64,000 nt of DNA from Closterium sp. NIES-65 (lineage: Eukaryota > Streptophyta > Zygnematophyceae > Desmidiales > Closteriaceae). The stretch lies in assembly GCA_948144175.1 (NCBI GenBank), contig CANXME010000309.1, forward strand, positions 62,001-126,000, written 5' to 3'. The notes below the pieces were generated by a model that saw nothing but the letters and a program-made list of their open reading frames with translations, made no database searches and was not told the origin of the DNA. Below, in pieces: positions 1 to 11,443 of this stretch. The first letter of the stretch is position 1. Each line of letters starts with the position of its first letter. The translations under genes were made by a program, and so were the position numbers.

Positions 1-3000
1 CGCAACAACGACGCGGGGGGTGTATGACGTGGCAGCGCAGCCCGTCGTATCCGCTGCGATGGAAGGAATCAACGGTGAGAAATAATTTTAAAACGGTAAG
101 CAATGATGGTTGAAAAAGAACCAACAACATGACGCACGGCGCCACGCGGGTCTTTTCATCCCCCTCACTGTTTGTGCGTGTTTGTGTGTGCGTGTGATGG
201 CCCTCCAGGAACGGTCTTCGCGTACGGCGTCACGAGCAGCGGGAAAACGCACAGCATGCACGTGAGTAGAAAGCGCAGCATGCGTGCGATGCGAGTAGAA
301 GCGCAGCATACGTGTGAGAAGTAAGCGCAGCTTGTATGCGAGCAGAGCGCAGAGCATTAGATGATACGCGCAGCATGCATGTGAGTGAAACGCGCTGCGA
401 ATGACTGTGCGACACACATACCTCCTCTTGCCCCCGTCGCCCTCACTGTCCACCCCGTCCTACCCTGTGCTTCCCCACCGCGTGCGTGCGCTGATGCGCG
501 CAGGGCGACCAGAAGTCTCCGGGTGTCATTCCGCTGGCCGTGAAGGAGGTGTTCAGCATCATCCAGGATGTGAGTGATGAGTATGATTCAGAGTATGAAT
601 GCCAGCACAGAACGATTGATGTCCGCCCCCTGTCGTACACCCACCCTCCAGTTTTCTCATGTCGTCCTCCATGCCTCGCTGCCGTTCTCTCATTCTCTCC
701 TCTCACCCTTGTGCCCGTCTCTTCGTTTCTGCCCTTTCCCAGACGCCTGGTCGCGAGTTTCTACTGCGGGTGTCGTACCTCGAGATCTACAACGAGGTAC
801 TCACCGCGCTGCCTTGCCTTGCCTTGCCTTGCGCTCATCCACCCGCCGCCACGCATGCATGCATCCAGCGCCTTGCACCGCGTATGCCATCTGCCGCCTC
901 GCATTCATGCACGCATCTGCCATCTTGTATGCGTCCGCCGCCCCTCCCAAATGTTTAACACCACACGCATTGGCTAATCGCGCAGCTCCACTCCATAAAC
1001 ACATAAGCTCGTGCGCCCTACCGTCGCGCCTGTTGCGCGCCCGCCGTGGCACGGCGTCGCTCATCCGCCCGCCGTCCCCACGCGTCGTACATGGCAGGTG
1101 ATCAACGACCTGCTCAACCCCGCCGGGCAGAACCTGCGCATCCGCGAAGACGGTCAGGTGCGGAGAGGCGGGAGGTGGGAAGAGGGGGGAGGATGTGGGG
1201 AGGAGCACAGGGGGCGAGCACAAGGGGAAAGCAAAGAGAGAAACAGGGGAATAGGCGAGGGGGGAGAGGGGAAACAGAGGAGAGAGCGGGAACGAGAGAA
1301 ATTGATAGGGGAATGAGGGTGGGGCCAACGAATATGCGACTCGTTTCACGCTGCTCCGTGTGTGCCACCCCTCGCCTCGCCTCCCCTAGCAACCCCTGCC
1401 CTGCCATTCCCTGCCTTCCTCCACCCGGCCGTGCTGCCGTGCCCTGCCCGCTCTTTCCCTGCTCCACGAGCAGCATGGCACGTTCGTGGAGAACGTGAAG
1501 GAGGAGGTGGTGCTGTCAGCCGCGCACGCGCTCTCCCTCATCGCCGCCGGCGAAGGCAAGCCCCTCCTCCCCCCAGTCCTCTTCCTCCTCCGCCTCCTCC
1601 TCTCCCACCCGCCCTTGCGAGTTTGTGCTGCTCGTCGTGTGTGCATCGGATTCACTCTCTCTGCATCTGTGCGCGCACTTCACCTCGTGCGGCTCACTTG
1701 TGTGCGCTCACTCGTGTGTGTGCAGAGCACCGGCATGTGGGCGCCACGCACTTCAACACGGCCAGCAGTCGCAGCCACACCATCTTCACTCTCGTGAGCC
1801 CCACCCGGTTCCCCGCTCCCCCTTCCCCCGCGCCCCCTCTTCCCCCCACCTCCTGCTCCCCCTCATTCTCTTTCAAACACCTGTTTTTTTGGAGCTCGTT
1901 GCACCTTGTGCCCAAATTGTGGCTGCTTAATCTTGCAACCTGCCCTGCCATTCCCCTCACTCTAGATTCTTCCCCCCTACGCCTGGTTGTGCGGCAGACC
2001 GTGGAGAGCAGCGGGCGGGACTTGGAGGGGTACGAGGAGGTCACCTACTCGCAACTGGTACGCCCCCCTCCCCCCTCCCATGCGCCCCTGCCCTCCACTC
2101 CTCGTTTGTCGTCCCACTCCACACTGATGTATGCTGATTTCTGCCGATGGACACTCCCAAAAACATGCTTGCCTTGCCTTCTTCCTGCGCCTCCAGTCTA
2201 CGCATTCAGTCTGCGCCTCATCTGGAGCGTGCTCTCTTCTAACTGCACCTGTGTGTGTGTGTGTGTGCGTGCATGCGTGCGTGCGTGCATGCGTGTGTGT
2301 GTGGGGTATCAGAACCTGATCGACCTGGCGGGGTCGGAGAACAGCCGAGCCACGACGGGCAACAACGTGCGGCGCAGGGAGGGCACGTTCATCAACAAGA
2401 GCCTGCTCACGCTCGGCACGGTCAGTCGCCCCTCACGCTCGCCACGGTCAGTCCGCCTCGCTCAGCATCGTCACCTGCATGCTACACGCACTTCGTGTGG
2501 TGCTCAACCTTCATGAAAAGAATGCCTTTACATTGCCCATGGGGTGTAGTATTCATCACCCTCACCTGTCATGGCACTGTGTCGTGGTGCTGTACTGGTG
2601 TGTGATGGTGCGGTGGTGGTGTGGAGCAGGTGATATCGAAGCTGAGTGAGCGCAAGCAGTCGCACGTGCCGTACCGGGACTCGAAGCTCACACGTCTGCT
2701 GCAGACGTCACTGAGTGGCAACGCGCGCATCTCGCTCATCTGCACCGTCACCCCCGCCTCAGGCACGCTGGAGGAGACGCACAACACGCTCAAGTTCGCC
2801 TCGCGCGCCAAGCACGTTGAGATCCGCGCCAACGCCAACAAGGTCAGCCACACTCACACATGGGACGCAAGACACGCGTGGGTGGGGTGGGCCCCGCTAG
2901 TGGGCACCCGTCGGACCTCTGTTGGCCTCATATGATGCATTTTCTGTCTCAATGAATGACCTCCTTGGAGGGTGAAGCGCTTCTCTTGTTGCGTCGAGGA

Positions 3001-6000
3001 GTGGTCCTGTCCCACTCTCATCTGTGTGTCCGCTCTTGTTCCTTCCTCCCCCCTCCCCTGCGTGGGGGCACGGCATCAGATATTGGACGAGAAGTCGCTG
3101 ATAAAGAAGTATCAGAAGGAGATCATGGCGCTCAAGGACGAGCTCACGCGCCTCAAGCACACCATGTCCCACGCGCCCGCCCCCCCCGCACTGCCCTGGG
3201 GGGCTTCGCCTGGCAACGGCAACATGGGCGACAGCGGGGGAGGAGACATGGGCGGGCAGGACCTTGCAGTGCTGCGGGAGAAGGTGAGTTGGTGGCAGCT
3301 GCCTCTGCACGCCCCCCTGCTGCTCACTGCTGTTGCTCCTTCGTTGGCGCTGTGCGCGGCTGGCTGTGCCTCATCCTCCATTCTCTTCACCTGCTTCCCT
3401 CTTTTCTCTCCTTTGTGCTCTTCCAAATCCCTTGCCCTCGGCGTCCTTCTTACCTGCCCCCCTCCTTCGTCTCCCCCCTTTTCCCCCCTCCCGCCCTCTC
3501 CTTTCCACTCGATGCAGCTGGAGGCGGATCAGATGTTACTGCAGTCGAGGTTGGAGGAGGAGGAGGAGGCCAAGGCGGCGCTGATGACGCGCATACAGCG
3601 CCTCACCAAGCTCATCCTCGTGTCCTCCAAGGCCTCCTCCGCCTCCAAGCCCGCCCCCCCTCAGCACGCCCCTCCCACCGGCCGCCTGCGCCGCCGCCTC
3701 TCCTTCGGCGAGGAGGACGTGAGTAGCGTGCCCCCGCATGCACCACTTGCCCCCGCATGCACCACTTGCCCCCGCATGCACCACTTGCCCCCGCATGCAC
3801 CACTTGCCCCCGCATGCACCACTTGCCCCCGCATGCACCACTTGCCCCCGCATGCACCACTTGCCCTTGCGTGACGGCCTTGTTAACATGTTTCTGCTTC
3901 TGCTTGATGCGCCTTCACGGCGCAGTAGCCTTGCCTCTCCTGCAACTCTATACGCCTCCCTTTTGTTTCTCTAATGCGCTCCTCCCGTCCCCCTCCCCTC
4001 TCCTTCCCCCTCCCAATTCGTCCACACACGTGGCATCGTGTCCTCATGCCAGCTGGCGTACCTGAAGCAGCGGCGCATGGATCTGGGCTTCGACCTGCTG
4101 GACGACGCCATGGGCGCGGGGGGAGGCGCGGGGGACGACCTGCAGCGCCTGGGGGGCACGGTGGGCGCAGCAGGGTCGCGCTCTGTGAGCATGTACAGCG
4201 GCGGCAGTGGCAGTGGCGCTGCCTCGCCCCGAGGGACGGGCGCAGGCGCAGATGGGGGCGGGGGAGGGGGAGGGGACGACGATGGGGGTCCCATGATCCT
4301 CAAATGGCTTCGCTCCAAGGTGCGTCCCGTGGGGTAGGGAGGAAGGGGGGGAGAAGGGAGGGAAGATGGTGGTGATTCAAGGAACAAACGAACGTGAGAT
4401 GGTGGGATTGTAGAAGCGGGTGAGAGGGAATGCAGAGAGTGGTGCATCAGCACCCACCTGTTGTCCAGCCGCCCTCACCGCCACCCTCCTCTCCCACCTC
4501 ATCTCGAATGGTCCTTCATTGAATAAGCAAGATATTACAGCGCATTCGTAATACGGCCATACAAACAAGGCAAGGTCAACCTAAGGCATCTCCCACCTCA
4601 TCTCTACCCCCCCACTCTTCCTTGGCTTGCCCTTGTGCGCAACAGAAGGACGGGGCGGGCAGCAAGGACGGGGACGGCGAGGGGGGCGTGCACGCGTCGC
4701 TGGCGGGCAGTGAGAACGTGGACCCCATGCTCGCACTCACTGCCCGCGCCACGGATGGCAGCAGCGGCACTGCCATGGACGCGGGCAGAGCAGGCAGTGA
4801 CAGCGGCCAGTGGCTCACGCGGGTCAGCAGCGGCACAGACAGCTCAGAGGAGCAGGCAGGGGGGGCGGGGGCGGGGGCGCCCAGGATGACGCGCGCAGTG
4901 CGGCGCACGGCGTCGCTGCTCAGTGTGGACGAGGCGGGCGCAGGGGGAGGGATGGGCATGGGCATGGGTATGGGGGGAGGGGGGCGGTGTGTGGAGACGG
5001 TGAGGGCGTCAACACAGGCGGGGGAGTTGTTTCACATCACAGGCGTGCGAATCCCATCGGTGAGAGCATGTGGCTGATTCGTTGAGATGGACGCTGCAAG
5101 TCAAGTCCTTCTTCCTTTGTATGTCCTCTCCGTTCGCTTCCACGACCTGTGCTCCTTCCTCACCTCTCAACGTTCCCCCATTCTCCCTGCCATCCCCCCT
5201 ACGTGCATGGCACGAGCAGAGCGGCACGACGCTCATGGACCAGTGCGAGCTGCTGAGAGAGCAGGTCAGTGGGCAATGCAAACCCTTGTGATTCAATGTT
5301 AACTAGTGCAGCAGCATGGCACTCACACACACACGCACACACAGAAATGCCTGTCTAACGGCAACGTAGTCTCATATCAGAAACTTGGACTTCGGAATCC
5401 GTTCCTGCTCTCCCCTCATCTGCTGTCGCTCCTCTTCCCTCAGTCTCTCTCTCTTCCCCTCTCCCCTCCTCTGTCCCCCCCACCCCCGCAGGTGAAGATT
5501 CTATCAGCGGAGGTGGGATTCCACACGTCCAACCTGAGGCGCCTCATCGACAAGGGCGAGAACACACCGCAGGAGCAGCAGGAGATTGAGGTCAGTTGAG
5601 CGGGCTTGCAGGGCAGGCGTGGGTGGGGGCAGCGGGGCAGTGGAAAGTAGTAGGACCCCATGTTCCATAGTAGGTTCCCTTTTTACAAGAGGCCTTGACA
5701 TGAAGATGCTGTCTCTCAGCCTCTCTGTCTTCAATATCAGTCCCTTGTTCATTTCTTGTCTCTGCCTGCCCCTCCCCCTTGTGTGCCTGGGTTCCACAGC
5801 GGCTGCGAGTGGAGCTAGCGGGCAAGCAGCAGCAGCTGCGTGAGATGGAGGAGCTCATGCGGCGCAGGCAGGGCGACCAGCCCTCCCCTGCTGCCAGCGC
5901 CGTGGGGGGCAGTGATGGCCTGGGCGTGGGCGCAGAGGCAGACATGGCCACACAGGAACAGATGGCCAAGGTGGGAGCAAGGCAAATAATAGTCATGACA

Positions 6001-9000
6001 TCCCTGCTCCATGCCCCATGCCCCAAAATGAATGCTGTATGCTCCATGCCTCCTCTGACACATCTTCCCACACGCTCTTCCATGCCTGATTTCAAACGTC
6101 AAGGCCTCTTGTCCCTTGTTCCACGAACCATTACAAACGCCCTTTGTTCCATCCTAAACCTCCCATTCCCTACGCCCCATGGCATATGCCCTGTGCCCAT
6201 GTGCCTTCCTACACGGCCCGTGTCCCACGTGGTGCAGACAATAGCGAAGCTCAAGGCAGTGCTGAGCGAGAAGACGTTTGACATGGAGGTGAGCGAGAGG
6301 CGTTTGACATGGAGGTGAGCGAGAGGGGTATCAAGTGAAAGGATTTCACCTGGCGGACGGGCTTGAGAGCACTCAGAAACGGACTTTCTGTTTGTGCTCG
6401 CTGCACTGGCCTGCTTGCATGTGCGCTATTTCCCTCATTACTTGGTAACCTTACCACCTTTCTCTCTTTGCCCGTGCTCCCCCTCCTGGCCACCGTGTCA
6501 GATCGTGAGTGCAGACAACCGTATTCTGCAGGACTCGCTCAAGGCCAAGGTGAGCGGCACCGGCGCCACTGCCCCGAATCTACCTGCTCAATGTGCTCTT
6601 CCCGGAAGCAGCTGGCACCATGCTTCTCGTCCCTTCCCACCTGCACGTTCTGCCTCTCCCGCACGTCACACCCCCAACCACTCCTCACCCGCTCCCACTC
6701 GTCCCCTCTCTCTCGCCTCATCCCCACCCTGTGCGGCACCAGACGCGGCAGGTGCAGCAGCTGATGGAGGAGGCGAACATGCTGCGAGTGGAGCTCACGC
6801 GCGCCATCACCACCCGCCACAACGCTGCCAGGGGGCAGGAGGACGCCAACGGGGAGGCTGACGGGCAAGCGGACGCAGCAGGGCAAGGGGAGGGCGAGGG
6901 TGGCACGGGGGCAGGGGCAGGGGGCGGTGAGGGGGGAGGGGGTGGCCGGGAGGGCATGGTGCTGGTGAGGGCGGGCGAGCTGGAGGAGCTGCGGTCGCAT
7001 GTGAGGCTGGCTCGGCAGGAGGCGGACATGCTGCGGCAGCAGCAGCACCAGCTCACCAAGGACCTCGCAGGGGCGCGCTCCCTCGCCCTCACCGCCTCCT
7101 GCTCTGCCCCTGCCAGTGCTGGCGCTGCTGGTGGGGCAGATGGGTCAGGTGCTGCAGCAGGGGCGCCGTCCCTGGCGTCGTTTTTGGACGGGGCGTACAT
7201 GAATGGGCCGGATGGGCGGGCGGATCTGAGTGGGTTGCTGCAGCAGGTGGAGGCGGCGAGGGCGCGGGAGGCGCAGTGGCAGGAGCAGCGGCAGCAGCAC
7301 CAGCTCGTGGAGGCTGAGCTGGCAGCTGCCCGTGCTGAGCTGGCAGCGTACCGAACTGCTGCTGCTGCAGAGGCAGGAGGAGTGGAGAATGGGGAGGGCG
7401 GAGATGGTGGGGAGGTCGGAGAGAGCGCAGGAGGTGGCGCAGGAGAGGGCATGAGGAAGCAGGGGGCGGTGGGAGCGGTGGCGGCAGTGGCAGCGCGGCT
7501 GGAAGCAGAGAAGGACGCGATGCTGGCCGTGCGGGAGAGGGAGGTGGGCGAGCTGCAGCAGAGCCTGGCGGCAGCGCAGCAGAGGGAGGCGGCTCTGGAG
7601 AGGGACCTGAGCACCATGTGGGTGCTCGTGGCTGAGCTCAGACACATGGGGGGTGGCAGTCGCTCCGCCTCTGTCAAGGATAGTGAGGGCAGTGGCAGGG
7701 AGGGCGGTGGGGGCACGGCAGGACGAGGGGGGTTGCTGGACGCGGAGGAGATGGTGGAGCTGGCGGGCAGCATTGGGGGCAGCGGGCGGTGGCTGGGGGA
7801 GCTACGGAAAGGGGAGAGCATGCGCAGCGAGGGGGTGGGTAGTGAGGGGGGCAGCGAGGGCGGGGTGAGCCTGTCGGAGCGGGCGATGGAGTTGATCCGA
7901 GCGGGGTCGGCGGGGGGGTTGGGGGCGCGTGGAGGGGAGGGGGCGAGTGGGGAGGTGGAGGTGCGAGTGCAGATGGCAGTGGAGCGAGAGACGTGTGCTC
8001 TCAAGGAGGAGCTCGCCCACAGAAAGGTGCGGGCATGGGGTGGGAGTGTGGGATTGACAGGGTGCCATTGTTTCCTCCTGCCCCATCACCCATCAACTTC
8101 GCCAGATTTAAGAATTAGAGTCTGATTACCTCTGGCCCCTCCTCACTCCCCCTATTGCTCCTGCTTCCTCCCTCACTCTGGGGCACATGTCCTCCCCCCT
8201 CCCACCGCCCCTTGTGTTACAGGGCGAGCAGCTGGCGGGGTTGACGCTGAGGGAGCTGATGGCGCTGGAGGCGGACATGGAGACAGCTCTCACCAAGCTC
8301 GAGGTCGCTAAGGTGCTCTCCCGCCCCTCCCCGTTCTTGCTCCGCCCTCCCTCCTCCTGTCTCCCCTCCCGGCCATTTTGCTCCTCCCATCCTGATCATT
8401 TTACCCGCTTCACTAGAGTTCATCCCTCACCTCCTCTCTATATGACCCTCACAGGCATACATACACAAGGCACACAGAATGAGGCAGCTGCTGTGAGTTC
8501 ACAAATGACAGGGAGTGAAGCTACCTGAAGAAAGGGGCTTGGACCATACCGTCGTCACCCACCTCCTTCAGATCTTCCCCCTCCTGCCATGCCACGCTGC
8601 TAATCCCTCCACCATGTTTTGCCAGCTGCCACTAAAACCATGGCTGCTTCACTGCCTCACCTTCCCTTATCCTCTGCTGTACGCTCTTCCCCTCCCCACC
8701 CCATCCCCTCCACGCTCCTCCCCTCTGCTGCCCTGCATGTGGCATGGCGATGCAACGGTGCAACAACAACAACTCCATGCGTGGGCCGTGTGGCTTGAAC
8801 GGCGTCGTGGCAACAATGTGGAGCGCAGATGCGAGTGCGGGCGGAGGGCAGCAGCACGAGCGGCTCAGAGATAGACCCGGTAGAGGACTGCCTCCATCAC
8901 CTCCTCCCTAACCATGACCTTCATCATCCCCATCATGCGCATCATCAGCTCGATGATGCCCATGATGGCGATGACAATGGCATGGAAATGGACTGCGGGG

Positions 9001-9552
9001 GGGATTATTTTTGCAAGAATTGTTTCGACGCCCCCATCTCCACGCAGACCCTGCCGTGCCACCACTCGTGCTGTACGCCTCGTTGCACCCTGCAATGCAA
9101 CCATGCGTGCCCCGCTTTCTCTCGCCCTCTCTCCCCGTTCATGGCATTGCCTCTCTCACTCCCTCGTCCTCTCCCTTTCCCCATGCCTTTCCTTAAGCAC
9201 TTATGCTGCACACATCCCGTGTGTACCTGAACCACTGCAAGCGCATCGTTCACTGCTCAGTCTCTGCAACCTCAACTTCGCAATCACTGCCGCTGCCTTT
9301 TCTTGCCTCGTGTGCTCCTTCAGCGCGCCCCTAGCACTCTTCGTCCTCACGCTCGTAGTCTGCTATCGTAACACAAACATCCCTCAGCATGATGCCAATC
9401 ATACCGGTACTTGCTGTGCCCCTCTGCCCCCCCACGTGCCATCACCCCTTCAACCATGCATGCACACAACAGACTGCGAGGACTGCGCCCGAGATGCTGA
9501 CCTGTGCGCCACGTGCCTAGCGCCCGCTGCTGGCTTCCAGCCCATGCGGTGA
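1..9552 (+). CDS. Kinesin-7 (CENP-E-like, plant KIN-7 type) with C-terminal RING, 5' partial
   Basis: This is a microtubule plus-end motor with ATPase activity. Visible exons: <1-74, 209-261, 504-569, 743-796, 1098-1157, 1474-1555, 1726-1793, 1998-2057, 2313-2420, 2630-2842, 3080-3283, 3518-3718, 4053-4319, 4646-5059, 5220-5264, 5492-5590, 5800-5970, 6238-6288, 6502-6549, 6743-8026, 8223-8312, 8829-9072, 9473-9552, giving 1,344 residues with continuous phase. The motor covers visible residues 1-280: P-loop GVTSSGKT (31-38), switch I SSRSH (about 143), switch II DLAGSE (176-181) and YRDSKLTRLLQ (about 223). The first part of the motor lies upstream of the window. A long low-complexity and coiled-coil region follows. 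The end has CKNC...CHH...CEDC...CATC (residues 1299-1337), the C3HC4-like RING of plant KIN-7D-type kinesins. The intron after 1555 starts with GC, not GT. The 8313-8828 junction is the least certain. Confidence 0.9.
262..390 (+). repeat. Degenerate tandem copies of an exon end plus splice donor (kinesin intron)
   Basis: The exon ends ...cacagcatgcac followed by gtgagtagaa. Imperfect copies of this block (gcgcagcatg, then gtgag or gcgag, then aag) recur four to five times to about position 390. They are diverged but recognisable, with spacing of about 24-40 nt. Confidence 0.6.
2406..2457 (+). repeat. 26-nt tandem duplication spanning a kinesin splice donor
   Basis: The last coding bases ctcacgctcggcacg and the donor gtcagtc are repeated 26 nt later as ctcacgctcgccacg plus gtcagtc inside the intron. 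One mismatch lies in the exon-derived part. Using the second donor would shift the frame. Confidence 0.85.
3738..3870 (+). repeat. Intronic minisatellite, 19-nt unit, 7 copies
   Basis: The unit gcatgcaccacttgccccc is repeated seven times almost perfectly, starting 20 nt after the kinesin donor at 3719. It lies wholly in the intron. Open frames reading through it are repeat artefacts. Confidence 0.95.
6275..6325 (+). repeat. 26-nt tandem duplication spanning a kinesin splice donor
   Basis: The exon end cgtttgacatggag and its donor gtgagcgagagg are copied perfectly 26 nt downstream, so two identical 5' splice sites stand in tandem. The second would change the reading frame. Confidence 0.9.
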
Positions 9553-9920
9553 CACGCCCAGCACGTGGTGTGGTGCCACCCGCTTGACTCCTGACACACG
9601 TGCTTGTGTGCACTGCTCGCAGCAGGACCATTACTAAACAACCTGAGTGGGTAGCAGCAGATGTGGCGAGCACAGAATGGTCCGTTTGCATCGCAAGTAT
9701 GAAGTAGCCCATACACATGAAGCACTAGAGAAGCTGCAACTAGGCGAACTTTGCTTGTTTGTGTTGTGCAATAGCTTTATGTATTCATTTGAGGGCTTTG
9801 TCTCAGGGCTAGCGCGTGGATAGAAGCTTCAGATCTGATCTGGTGTCATAAAGCCTTCACCTGCTGCTCATGATTGCTTCAACTCCCATGTAAAAACAAG
9901 CTTGCTGGAGGAGCACAACC
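9553..9920. other. Convergent intergenic region, kinesin / bL32m
   Basis: This lies between the ends of two genes that converge (kinesin on +, bL32m on -). It probably holds both 3' UTRs. I see no canonical AATAAA on either strand and no further coding exon. Confidence 0.5.
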
Positions 9921-10627
9921 CTACTCCGAAGCCGGCTGGCGGTGCCTGTCCCCGTCCTTGCAGCAGTACTGGTGCTGCAGCTTCACACACCCGCAACTCC
10001 TGATGGGAAGGTTGCATTGGGTTGGCATGAGGGGGTGTGGCATGGTGCGGCGTGGTAGCAGAGAGGATGTGAATGGACGATTGCCAAGCATGGACGGAGG
10101 TGAATAGCTGCGGCACTCACAGGCATCTGACCACCACCGGCACAGCCTTGAGCGCCTTGGGTCCATTCCTGATGCCCTTCCGTGACGGCGTCACCTGCAC
10201 GTGATGGCGTGAGGGACGGGAGGCACACGCAGGGTCGGTTGGACGAAACACGATTGTTTGCAGCCACGAGTCAGACGAAACTGCTGCATACCTTCCTCTT
10301 AGGGACCGCCATAACCTCAAATCGATTCGCATCGTCTGGCGTCAACAGTGAATGCGACGGGGCTAAAACGGAAGGGCCGGATGCGGCGGGGACGGCAGGG
10401 TAAATCAACGGCTCAGCTGCGCTTCCTTGCTGCTCGAGATCGTACGGCGTGCACGGAAGGGTTGGCTGATCGGATCGCGACGACGCGGCGCAACTTGGCC
10501 CGTGCGGAAGTGGGTGCGGGGAGGGGAACGGATGGGCGGAGGGGATGGAGGTGGAAAACGCGCGGTAGACTGCGCCGAGACACGCGCGCAGGTCGCACGG
10601 CGAGGTAAGGCGGCGAGAGAGAGCCAT
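9921..10627 (-). CDS. Mitochondrial large-subunit ribosomal protein bL32m
   Basis: This is a structural component of the mitoribosome large subunit. There are three minus-strand exons: 10292-10627, 10121-10194 and 9921-9999, giving 162 aa with all phases consistent and GT-AG borders. The N-terminus is arginine-rich and acid-poor and ends near RAFSTS, as expected of a mitochondrial presequence of about 30 residues. After about 70 further low-similarity residues comes the bL32 core, beginning MAVPKRK and continuing with SRKGIRNGPKAL and VVRCLSCGCVKLQHQYCC; the CxxC plus later CC probably form the zinc ribbon. The start is the ATG at 10627; an upstream non-ATG extension was rejected. It is divergent from SOS1. 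The plastid bL32 is usually plastome-encoded, and the presequence favours mitochondria. Confidence 0.85.
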
Positions 10628-11443
10628 GGCTGTGCTGACGTGCTGTGCAGAAGGCAAGGGGTGATGAGGAAGTGTGTCCCGTTACTGTTAATTTTGAAGT
10701 TATGTAAGAACCTTCTTTCAGTTGAAGGTGGAAGATTTGTACACGATGTATAGAGTACATTACAAGCATTCAAGTGAAAATAAACTGGTTTGCAGCTGAA
10801 GTTTGGCGATGTTTGGTTGGATGAAGGTGGAGTGACGTGGAAAGCAGCACAAGGGATGGTGGTCGCCAGCCAATGATAATGCGGACAAGCTTGAGGCCAA
10901 AGGGCAACTGATGCGTTGGCAGTGTTTCACAGGACATCGCCTACGAGCTCACATTCAACGAACCTCAACCATTCGTTGCTGCAATCTGAAAGCTTCTGGA
11001 CGACGAGAAAATTTGTGCAGGGCAGTTTTCTGTTTTCATGAACGCTATTTGCAGCTACACTAACAGGAAGTTGAAAACAAAGATGGTGAAAACAAAGGAG
11101 GGCAGGCTCATGTGGTGGCGGCCACTTTTCATGATCTTGCCTTGCCCGTGCCGAGCCGAGCCGTGCAAAGCGCTGAGAGTGGAGAGTCATTCCACCTCAT
11201 CACTGCATGCTGCTGTTTGTCTCGTCGCTTTTCACTCTCCTCTCCCACCCTCCACGAGACTGTTTTTCTATCGCCCCAGATACGCAGCAAGTTCACGCAC
11301 TAATGTTATGAACCTTCCTGACCGCGTCAGTCGCGCAATCAGCGCGTAGAGCGGCGTAGAGGCGATCTCCAATTTACCCCGCGCCACTCTAGTCCCGCAA
11401 AGCGCACTCGCGCGTTTGGAGCGGCGCAAGAGCCGCGGGCGCC
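10628..11443. promoter_or_regulatory. Divergent promoter region bL32m / SOS1
   Basis: This 816-bp interval separates two genes transcribed away from each other, so it must hold both 5' UTRs and promoters. It is less GC-rich than the coding parts. I cannot assign a TATA box or specific operators with confidence. Confidence 0.5.

Noticed and set aside
8313-8828. Additional kinesin exon
   Set aside because: Phases join correctly without it and I found no family-like sequence between acceptor and donor candidates.
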